Of a DNA stretch of 64,000 nt, positions 25,301 through 37,300 are shown piece after piece; positions within the stretch are counted from its first letter, which is position 1, and each line of letters starts with the position of its first letter. The position numbers were made by a program, and so were the translations under genes. A model generated the notes under the pieces. That model ran no database searches. It saw only the letters and a program-made list of their open reading frames with translations, and had not been told where the DNA came from. Source of the stretch: Antilocapra americana (Eukaryota > Chordata > Mammalia > Artiodactyla > Antilocapridae); NCBI GenBank assembly GCA_007570785.1, contig ML662442.1:31639909-31703908 (forward strand). The letters are read 5' to 3'.

Positions 25301-28300
25301 TCTAGAAAAGTCTATTTTTCATTATTAGTACAAAAAACTAAAGATAATATGTGAGGTGTTCCCAATGTTATTCACAATTAAGAAGAATTTGCTATTGTCA
25401 ATATTAATATGTTTAAATGTATACAAATTCATAACACTAACATCCCTGCTTACCTTTTTTACTTCATTTTAGAATCTAAGGTTTTCTTTACATTCAGTAA
25501 ATATTTACATTATTCTGTCAGGAGCTTTATAATTCTAAACTTCATACTGTAAATGAAATAATTTCTATTTCTTGATTTTGCCTACATGCACTTTATTAAC
25601 CTTTAACCAACTGACTGATCATTATTGTGCCATGCCCATCATGTAAATGAGGGATCGTCTAGAATTTTACTTAGTAAAGCTTTATTAAATTTCACTTGTG
25701 CTTATTTTTGTGATTTTCTCTCAAACTACTGAAATTTCCAAAACAAAAAAGCCCCAAATGACACATTTAAAGAATAATGAAAGAAAATATGACTTTTAAA
25801 TATACCTTTTCTGCTTCTTCTGCTTCTTTTTCTTTTTGTTTCTTTTCTTCTTCTCTTCTAGTTTTTATCTGATCTACTATTTCATTTAATTTTTCTTGCA
25901 CAGCTGTCACTAAGGTGAAGATCATCACCATACCAAGGTTTTCTTCTGCCTATGTAACCAAAAAAGAAAAAAAAGGTTGTAGCTAGAAACATAATTCTCA
26001 GAAAAATAAAAACAACTAACCAATGGAGGGGGGAGGGAGATGTTTTAGCATAATCACTACACTCAGACATTTATAATATGGTCACTAATTCAGTTACACC
26101 ATAAGTTCAGACTCTTGGATCATTTACCACAGAGGATGAGATGGTTGGATGGCATCACCAACTCAATGGACATTAGTCTGAGCAAGCTCTGGGAGTTGGT
26201 GATAAACAGGGAAGCCTGGCATGCTGCAGTCCATGAGGATGCAGAGTCGGACATGACTGAGCAACTGAACTGAACTGATGTGTGTGTGTGTATACATATG
26301 TGTGTGTGTGTGTGTGTGTATACATATGTGTGTGTGTGTACATATGTGTGTGTGTGTGTGTATAGACTGAAATGAAGTGAAAGTTGCTCAGTTGTGTCCA
26401 ATTCTTTGTGACCCCATGGACTATACAGCTCTTGGAATTCTCTAGGCAAGAATACTGAAGTGGGTAGCCTTTTTCTTCTCCAGGGAATCTTCCCAACCCA
26501 GGTCTCCCACATTGCAGGCGGATTCTTTACCAGCTGAGCCATCAGGGAAGCCCATATAGAAATCTTAAATTTTAAAAATCTTATAATTTGCTGTATTCAA
26601 CTGAAAACAGGTATTTCAATAAATTCTCTGTAATAATCATAAATGTAGGTAGAATTCAGAAAATGGTTTTTTTACAATAGATAACAACATCAGTTCTCCA
26701 GAATATATTCATCATTTTAGTTTTAAACCATTACAAAAGGAAAGGAAAAAAGATACATAAAGATAAATCATAAAAGTCTCAACACTGTTATGTAGAAAAT
26801 CATTTTGCCTTCAAAATTCAGGTTAGTGTCACAGCTCTGAAAAGATCCCCAAAGAACTCAAACGATGATGACATGCTAGATACTCCTAGCTACTGCAGGT
26901 GAAAGTGTTCTGAATTCACTGAGTGTTAATGGGTGGTTATACCTGACCCATGAGACTGAGTAATCTTTATTTTCTTCTTCACTGTTTTCTGTATTTTCTG
27001 AGTTTTTCTGTAATATAAATTATTTTGATAACTACAAACTAATACAATTAAGAAAAAAGATACAAATATGCCCTTAATACCTCTGATCTCAAGTAAGTAT
27101 CAGAAATCAAAACTTCATTTTTGAAAGAAAGGAGTTTGAATAGAAATAAAATATAAAATGTATATTAACAAAAATCACTCAGATCAAGAAACTTATATTA
27201 ATACATGACTGACTGAATACAGTATGTTGTTCCAGGCTCTCTACAATGTTTCCAAACGAAGCACTTTAAACTAAATGATAGAAATAATATGACCTCATAC
27301 TGGGTAATGAAGTGAACACGACCTACAATCAGCATAACTAATGTTTGATATATCTTCTTTCACTCTTCATCTCTAACAGCTCCAGATATTTTTAAATGTC
27401 AACTGTGAGAGCACCCACAGTCCTTGAAATATACCAGTCATATTTACAGTGGAGACGTTTTCTGTCAGTTCTTCTTAGAAAAACAAAACTAGGACTTATG
27501 CTTTTAAGATGGTGGAGCAAGATTTTATTTGCCCTCCCCACTCCCTACTGTGAAGAATCCATGAAAACTACCCAAGTAAAAGAGAGCTTTAAATATCCAC
27601 CACGCCGAGACTGTGACTAGCCTGATCCATCAGAGAATTAGCCAGGTAAGACCTTTCCAATACCCAGTACTTCTTCCAAGTAAACACAGGCTCTTGGAAG
27701 GGTCATAAACCATTATTGCTGTTCATAAGTTTAGGGAGCAGGAAGGATAGGAAAGGAAAAAATCAATCATCACTCCTCTCACCAAATTGCAGGTCACTAG
27801 ACTGCAACAGATCAGAGGGCTTAGGTGTTTTACTTTAAGTTTGGATTTTTAAGTGTGCATGGGACTAGACATTCAGAAAACCAAATTATCATTGTGTTAT
27901 AATTTACTGTGCCTAACTGAACTTTTTATCACCTAAAAGTCACAGGGCTTTTTATCACCTAAAGGTCACAGGGCTGAGTTTCAAACAAGGGCATAGGGAG
28001 AACTTCTCTTATTCAAATTTTAAAGGTACAGGAAGAAACAATAATAAAGATGCTTTATGAATGTGTGTGTGTGTATATACATACATTATGAATTCTGCTT
28101 GTTCAATACACTCATTATACATATTTAATTTTCTGACTCAACATTAATGTATAATATTTAAGGCCAATAAAATAATGCCATTACAAAATGTGTTATTTCC
28201 TTACCTGTAATGCTAATAATTTTAAAATGTCTGCTACATCATTATCTTCTAGATTTAACTGGGCGAATATTTCATAAAGGGGAGCTTCATCTGGATATTT

Positions 28301-31300
28301 TTCACTGTATGTAAACTTGAGGGTTGTCTGGACAGCTAAAGACATAAGAAAAGAGATTAATACAAATACCTTAAAATGTAAAGCAGAGAGGTCAGAATCT
28401 TTGTTGAATTAGTAATCAATTTACAATGTGTCAATGAAAGGTAGCACAAAAGATTCTCCTAAAAAAGGAAAACAAGGTTACTATGAGATCAGATAATCAT
28501 TAGCATACACAACATGTACCACAAATATAGGCAAAAACAAATCACAAGAATACCAAAGATCACATCTAACACATGAAATACACTTGCTACTTATGAGTAT
28601 TTTATCTTACTGCATATCAGAGAAAGAGGATGAAGAAGACACTTCTTTAAAACCCTCAAGATGAACAAAAGGCACTGAATACGACACACAGAAAAAGTAC
28701 CAACTTAGGCTCATTTCCAGGCCTCTCCCAGAGCCAGCGTCCAGTGCAGAAGATCTGACTTTAGCTCCAGAGTCCATACTTCTATCTGCGCAATGCCAGC
28801 AGCAGAGCATTGCTAAGGTGTTGCTAGAGGACACGGCTGTACACTGGACAGTTTGTGAGGTTGCCTGAGAAAGTTTGAACCTGACTCACTGACACATTCT
28901 CCCCCAATTTTTGGCCTATGCCAGTTCACAGATATGACATCAGTACAGGTGTTAACATTCTTCAGTTCAGTTCAGTCACTCAGTCATGCCCGACTCTTTG
29001 CATGAATCACAGCACAACAGGCCTCCCACTCCATCATCAACTCCTGGAGTCTACCCAAACCCATGTCCATAGAGTCGGTGATGCCATCCAGCCATCTCGT
29101 CCTCTGTCGTCCCCTTCTCCTCATGCCCCCAATCCTTCCCAGCATTAGGGTTATTTTCCAATGAGTCAACTCTTCACATGAGGTGACCAAAGTATTGGAG
29201 TTTCAGTTTCAACATCAGTCCTTCCAATGAACACCCAGGACTGATCTCCTTTAGGATGGACTGGCTGGATCTCCTTGCAGTCCAAGGGATACTCAAGAGT
29301 CTTCTCCAACACCACAGTTCAAAAGCATCAATTATTCGGCACTCAGCTTTCTTTATAGTCCAACTCTCACATCCAAACATGACTACTGGAAAAACCATAG
29401 CCTTGACTAGACAGACCTTTGTTGACAAAGTAATGTCTCCGCTTTTTAATATGCTATCTAGGTTGGTCATAACTTTCCTTCCAAGAAGTAAGTATCTTTT
29501 AATTTCATGGCTGCAGTCACCATCTGCAGTGATTTTGGAGCCCCCAAAAATAAAGCCTGATACTGTTTCCACTGTTTCCCCATCTATTTCCCATGAAGTG
29601 ATGGGATCAGATGCCATGATCTTAGTTTTCTGAATGTTGAGCTTTAAGCCAACTTTTTCATCTCCTCTTTCACTTTCATCAAGAGGCTTCTCAGTTCCTC
29701 TTCACTTTCTGCCATAAGGGTGGTGTCGTCTGCAAATCTGCGGTTATTGATATTTCTCCCACCAATCTTCATTCCAGCTTGTGCTTCCTCCAGCCCAGTG
29801 TTTCTCATGATGTACTCTGCATACAAGTTAAATAAGCAGGGTGAAAATATACACCCTTGACGTACTCCTTTTCCTATTTGGAACCAGTCTGTTGTTCCAT
29901 GTCCAGTTCTAACTGTTGCTTCCTGACCTGCATACAGGTTTCTCAAGAGGCAGGTCAGGTGGTCTGGTATGCCCATCTCTTTCAGAATTTTCCACAGCTT
30001 ATTGTGATCCACACAGTCAAAGGCTTTGGCATAGCCAATAAAGCAGCAATAGATGTTTTTCTGGAACTCTCTTGCTTTTTCAATGATCCAGTGGATGTTG
30101 GCAATTTGATCTCTGGTTTCTCTGCCTTTTCTAAAACCAGCTTGAACATCTGGAAGTTCACAGTTCATGTATTGCTGAAGCCTGGCTTGGAGAATTTTGA
30201 GCATTACTTTACTAGAGTTCTTAAAGGCACATCAGTGTGAAGTATCTCTCTGCTACCTAGGCTGATGAATTCTCAACTTTGCTAGGCAATCTAAAACTGA
30301 GCAGTAGTGCTAAATATTTGTTGTTTAAACCTATTTATCAACATGACCCTTTGTCTCCATTTTGCCTTTCCTGTAACTCATATTTTAATTATTCAAACCT
30401 CCTGCTTTTGATGATTTAAACTAAGATCTAGATTTCTCGCCATGGGAATCGAAAAAAAAAAAAAAACCTCCAAATCTGCTGGCTTGGTATTTTTGTGTAT
30501 GATGTCAACAAAGAATTTTATGAATCAATGGATATAAGACTGAGTGTTAGGTAAGAAATATATACTGTCTTTTGGCATTTTTCTTTCTTTTTTTAATCAA
30601 CATGTTTCTAAATTTTATTGCTAACACAAGTTTTCTTTTTTTTTTAATTTACTAATTCCACTATATGATATAACAGAAATTCATTACATAAAATTTAGCC
30701 ATACATTAAGGGAAAATCAAAATCAATAATGATCCCATTCTCAGGAAGAGATTACTGTTACCATTTTGGTATCTTTAAAGTATCTTAAAAGTACGATTAA
30801 AAGGATACTTTAAAGTATCTCTCTATGTGCATATTGTGCATTTTGTTTACATATTTTAAACAAAATGTCAAAGGATCCTCATATATAATTGAGACTTTAT
30901 ATATATAAATAAAATCTATCTATACAAATGTTAATAGCTGTATCCAATATCTCTATTTCAGAGTTCAATAATATTAGTAGCAACCTCATTTTCAGTTCTA
31001 CAAGACAGATTTAGAATTATCAAGTGATACCACTAAAATTGGTGTAACTGACTATTCATGACAGAATTTTAGCTGACTAGCTTAACAGGAAAAAAAAAAC
31101 TTCTTGGGGTTAATGCCAACATATATAACATTTTTATCAAATTACAATATTAACTGAACTGGACCAAAGCAGAAATAAACTCAAGATATGCCTCCCCAAC
31201 ATGTGCCAAATTAATTTAATCTTATTAGTTTTATAGCTCCCTTATTTCAATTTGTATATTGGTCTTAGTTCAACAGTTATATAATATTGGTTTTTAATCT

Positions 31301-34300
31301 GGCTGTATGTATACACGTATTTAAATAACAGTACACTATCCAATCTAAAGAGACAGAGGGAAAATGCAGGTAGGTATTTATCCAGCCCAGTTTATAACAG
31401 CAAATGTCTAGTAAACAATCTAAATATCCAAAGAGGAAAAAGCCGATGGCATGCCATAGAAAACCGCATAACTGCTACGTTATATGTGTGCCAAGTCTTA
31501 CTGACAAAAATGTCCTCCCCTTTCTCTATCTGCTATATTGTCAACATTTCTGTTTCACTTTTAAAAACTAAGCTTCTTCTGCCAGAAAATCTCCTTGACT
31601 TCCTCTCTGTTTCTCCAGAAGTCATTATCACATAGTAGATACTGGTTAGAAATATGTTAACAATCATACCAAATTCTTAACAGCACCTTAGCACCTCCAC
31701 ACATGCAATGCCCTGCTAAATGGCTGCAGAATGAATAAAAATCCTGAGAGAAGTGTAGAAAATCAAAAGGTATTTTTGACTAGACTTACTTTCATCATTT
31801 TCTCCAGCCTCAGATGTCACAGTAATGGTGAAGCTGGGTGGATTTTCTGATAATACTGCAAGAAAATATACACAGAGGTTAAGTTATTAACATAGGCACA
31901 TTAGCAAAATGCCAATTCCCAGTTCTGGAAACTGCTCCCTAGCCTGTATTTCCATTTCCACAAATACAGACTTAATAGTAATAGTTCAGATGATAAAACG
32001 TCCATCAATTTCTATTTAAATCTAGGGTTTTCTTTAGTCTGGGAAAAAATACCTGTAACAGATACCCTCTTAGAGTTTTATCAATTAAGTAATTTATGTT
32101 TTAATTCAAAATTTCCACCCACACATGGAAAGTCACATTCTAAAAAATTTCCATTTGAAATGGCAAAAAAAAGTTTGATGCTTCTCATCAGAACCTACCC
32201 ATTCATAAACACTCAGAATTATCACTAATTTTTATTTTGAAATACAATTCAGAATCTCTATGACAATCAGTAAATATCAGTTTGTAAGAGTGTATCTTCT
32301 AGTTATCTCTTTCTCCCAAATTGTCTCTAAAAACTTTGTTCTTTCACAAATTATTGAAACCTACCATCTTTCATGGAATTACAAAATTATCCATGAATTC
32401 AAATATCAAATTACTTCCAATTTGTTAAGCAAGACATGTCAATCAGCATTTATGTAAATAAGAAAGCTTTATATGCTATTTTACTGCCTGGTGTCTATCT
32501 GATACTATTTATCTGTTTATGATCTATTCCCCCACAAGAATATTGTAAGAACTCTGAGAACTGCTGGATCAGTGCCACCAGGCAGTATCTAGAAACTCAA
32601 CAAATTTTGACTCAATGAAAGAGCTAAACAATAAAAGGAGAAAGACCGTAACAAATAAAAGTCATATTCGGAACCATCAGAAAACTAAAGAAGGAAAATT
32701 CAAGCCACTCTTGACTACTGCTGAGCCACAAAAGTCTGCACTTCACTTTAGGCCTGGGAAGCACTAACCCCCATCAAGGTTGGCAACAGCTCAGCAGCCT
32801 CTTTCTGACAAGGGGCTCCCTGAGGAAGTCAACATGAAAAGGACTCAGCTTTTCCTACTCAGTAACTTCTGAAGTCTTCATAAATATTCATCACTGATAA
32901 AATTTTAAAGACACATGCCCATTCTAATTAAAGTTTGGAAGTACCTGAAGCAACGATGAATACCTATGACTAGTAGAGGGTTTGTCAGAAAGGAAAAAAG
33001 ACTCAATGGACTCAAATTTTAAAAGGTCTCACGCTGTCCAGCCTATGTTGAAAAAGTCCCTAAAAGGCAATTATTGTAGTAAAGCTTTTATAATACGACT
33101 GGCCCCACCTTTTTTTCCTAACAAATGCGTGTAAAATATATTAGATATATTTCATTCCCCTTTTTTTTCATAACCAACTTTAGCATTTACATGTCATGAA
33201 ACATAAACACAGCAACTACAGAAATAAGGGTTTGATGAGGCTGTAACTTAGGGGAACCTATACCCAATAATCGCTAACATTTATTGAGCATTACTTTGCA
33301 CTTGTGCTCTTCTATGCATTTACACAAAGATCCTCTATTTCTCACACCAAAATGGTGATTTTATACATCACATTTTACCAAATTTAAGATGCCATCAAGT
33401 TTATGATGCACCATACTTTATGTACCACTTAGAAAGAAAAAAGGAACTGCCAACTAAACTATGATATGTAGTCACCTGTAAGACAAATTCGGACTTCACA
33501 GATATTCAACTGTTAAGATGTCTTAGAATCAATTAAACACAGTATCATTTGACTTTTACAGATGTGGAAATAGAGATAAAAAAGCTTTTAAATAATGTGC
33601 CCAAAGCTATACAACTAGGAACTGGCAGGACTAAATAAACTGTATAGAATTTCATCTGAAAAGAAAAAAAATTCCAGCTGAGACATTCCAGGGAAGTCAT
33701 TAGAGCTAGGTGGTGGATTAAGGCATACTCTGTAAGTAGAGATGAAGAAAAGGAACGCAGAGTAACGTGGCAGCAAGGGTATATTGATCAGAGAGCTTAA
33801 GGAACATACAAGGAATTAGAAATTATTCCATTGTTGGATGTATGTGGTGAATAAAACAGGATGAAAATAAGCAGCTGAAAGTTTAGTGTGGATAGTGATA
33901 GCTTTTTTTAGCGGTAGTAATAAGGTCAGAATTCTATTTCTAAACACAGAAGATAAATCTAGCAACAGTGCATAAGACAGAAGGAGAAAAATAAGACTAG
34001 AGGCAGGATGAAACTAGATAGTCACTGAAATTGTCTCAGCAAAGTTAATGAGGTTCTGAACTAGGCTGGTAGCAATGGAAACAGGGAATAGGAAGAAACC
34101 GAAGATGGTGATGGGTGACAACCTGAATTTGCAGGCAGGACCATTGACAAAACCAAGGACTAGAAATGAAAGACCAGACATGTTTGAAGGACACAGGGTT
34201 CTTTCAGCTGGAAATATCAAGTATGCGATCAGAAAAGGGCAAATGACATGGAAGAAAGTGGGGCTGGAATTTAATTTGGGATCATCCAGAGAGAGGTAAC

Positions 34301-37300
34301 AGGGAAAGCCATTTGACTAAATGAAATCACCAGAGAGAACGCAGAGAGAGAAATAAGGGCCAGGATCAGCTGTGTAAGGAGTCCTAAACTGGGGAACAAA
34401 AGCAAGAGGAGGAAACAGTTCCAGAGACTGAAAGAAAAGCAGTCATGACAGGTCAACCCACAAGGGAAGCCTCAGTCCTGAGAGATGCAGATCTGACAAG
34501 GCAGTACCTCCAGTGCGCCGTGTGTGTCTGAGGAGCTGTGGCTGAGGGCGATGGGGGAGGAACCACCGGCCTGTAAGGTCACACCTAAACCGCTAACAAG
34601 GCCCTTGGTGGTCTGGGCCCTGCATACGTGTCAGGTCCCACTTTCTGCGTCTCTCACTTTACATTCTAGCTATACCCAACTACCCGTCCTCTGCACACAG
34701 GGCTCTCACAGAGTCACAAGTCTGCACGTGTGCCCCCTCCCCCAGTCTCGTTTATAGAACTCCTCATCACCCCCCAGCTCTCCAAAACAACTCTGCCCCC
34801 TCTCCCTCAGTTTCCCCTGCATTCTATACATACCTCCTTGAAAGAATCATCCCATTGTGTTGTAAATTACTTATCTGACGTCTTTGCCCAAGAGACTGAG
34901 CTCCTAACAGCACATACAGTAAATATTTGGTAAGTGAGGAAACCATTTGGTAAATGAGGACAGGGGAATGCTACCAAGAACATCACTGAACTGCCTGAGC
35001 ATGATGAACAAGATAAAAGCTGATAACCTACCTATCCATGAGAATTTGTGATGAGAGGCGTGTTTAGTAAAAGCCTGGAAATGAAAGAACTGCAGGGCTA
35101 CAAAGTTCATGGGTGGAAAGAGAAATTTCAGAGGTGAAAATTTTAAAGATGGCATTTCCAAGCTGTGGCATTCCCATCACCCAATGCAGCTGGAGGAAAT
35201 AGAAATCAAAACTGTCTGTTGATAAAGACAGCAGTTATGAAGCCATAGTATCAGAAGCAGTAGCAACTAAGATGGCAAATTTCCAGGAAACAGTATCTTG
35301 TATTTGTTTAACAGTTATATAAAGTATCCACACTCGTACTAGTGCTCATGCTCAGTTGTGTCCAATGCTTTTCCACCCCATGGACTGTAGCCCACCAGGC
35401 TCCTCTGTCTATGGGATTCTCCACGCAAGAATACTGGGGTGGATTTCCATTTCCTCCTCCAAGGGATCTTTCCAATCCAGGGAGCAAATCTGAGTCTCCT
35501 TCATCACTGGCAGGTGAATTCTTTACCACTGCGCCATCTGGGAAGCTCCCTGGTGGAAGGTCCCCTGGAGAAGAGAAGAGCTACCCACTCCAGGATTTCT
35601 GCCTGGAGAATTCCACAGACAGAGGAGCCTGGTGGGATACAGTCCATGGGGATTGCAAAGAGTCGGACACGGCTGAGTGACTAACTCTTTCACACTTACA
35701 TCACTCCTTATTAAATAGATAAGGAAGCTAAGGCTTAGAGAGGTTATATGATGTGTCCAAGGACAGAGAGCTGATACTCCCCACACCAAATTGCCATTAC
35801 AGAGGAAAAATGGTGAATCAGGAACAAAGATTTTGGCGAACAATGCTAACTTCTGCAATGACCACTCTCCCCTTCTTCCAGTTACACCATTTTCAACTGA
35901 GTGTGCTGTCCATCCAGAATAAAAACTGTCATTCCCAGCCTCCCTCCAGTTAGGTCTCACCAAATGACTGAGTTACAGGCAATGGGACAGAAGGAAGTAA
36001 GTCCTTTGATAGTTTTGAGGAGATTTCCTTAAGGAACTGCTGTCTTTTACTTCTTTCTTCTCCCCATCTTCATTCCTTTATTTATCCTACTGCCTGGAAA
36101 AGGAATGCTGCCATCCTCACCATGAGGGTCAGACTACATCTTAGGAATGACAGAGAACTAGGAAGAAGACTGGGTTCCTGAAGAAATCTTGAACTAGAGC
36201 TACACAAGTCTCATTTATGTGCAAGAGCAATAAATTTTTATCTTTCTAAAACCAGCTATTTGGGGTTTTCTGTCATAGCTAAACCTAATTTAAAAAAAAA
36301 AAAAAACAGAAAATGAAAAGGGATAATATTCCAAAGCTTGAAGGTTACTAAAATAGGGACACTTACTTAATTGGACTTGCAAAGATGAATTATTCCTGAG
36401 TTCTCATGAAGTGATAATCCTATTCTAATGCATTATCACCTTACTGTGAGCTGAGGCAAGTTGAGGAAAGATTAGCTTTCACTAAAGAGACCAGTCAATC
36501 CTAAAGGAAATCAACCCCAAATATTCATTGGCAGGACTGATGTTGAAGCTGAAGTTTCAATACCGTGGCCACCTGATGTGAAGAGCTGACCAACTGGAAA
36601 AGACCTTGATGCTGGGAAAGATTGACAGCAGAAGGAGAAGAGGGAGACAGAGGATGAGATGGTTGAATGGCATCATCGATGCAATGGACTTGAACTTGGG
36701 CAAACTCCAGGAGATAGTAAGGGACAAGGAAGCCTGGTGTGCTGCAGTCCATGGAGTCACAAAGAATCAGACATGACTTAGCGACTGAAAAACAACAATA
36801 AAGAGACCAGATATCCACTACTGAGTGGATCAAAATCCTTTTGAAAAACAGAATAAAGTTGTTGGCAGTTGTGCAAGGAACCAGCGGAGGGGCAGGAGCA
36901 GTGTTAGGTGATACAGGGGCAGATGATGGTAAACTAGACAAAACTAAGAATTTTGTCAAGAGCAGAGAAAATAGTGGTAGTAGCTGAAAGGTGTACTAAG
37001 GGATGCACAAATGACAGGTTTTCACACAAAGAACCAGATCAGCTCATATTAAAGGAAGTCCCTATGGGGCTTAGAGAGCAACTGTCCTAGAAAAACTGAT
37101 GACTTCTGCCCCGTGTCTAAATGCAATTATAACTGTTAAGCTCATGGCTGTTAACTCAGAGGCATTAACACAAGCAAATACAGGATTACGTACCCCTCTT
37201 TGTAAGATTAAACAGAATTAAGGGACCCTGACTTTTGGCTAGCATGAAGCTAACCAATGTGATCCAACAAAACTCCCCAAACACAGCCAGAGACTTTGAT

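Larger units (their letters stand above)
25950..28204 (-). other. RWDD1: RWDD1 intron 3
   Basis: 2.3 kb with the BovB tail, TG-repeat and Bov-tA block at 26129-26553 and a 26-bp tandem duplication at 27922-27973. The bases near 27508-27535 (aagatggtggagcaag) resemble an L1-type 5' end, but this is weak. Confidence 0.65.
28336..31789 (-). other. RWDD1: RWDD1 intron 2
   Basis: 3.45 kb. Holds a 1.26-kb BovB copy (28961-30217) and a 16-bp perfect palindrome at 30804-30819. The remaining sequence is AT-rich and unassigned. Confidence 0.65.
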
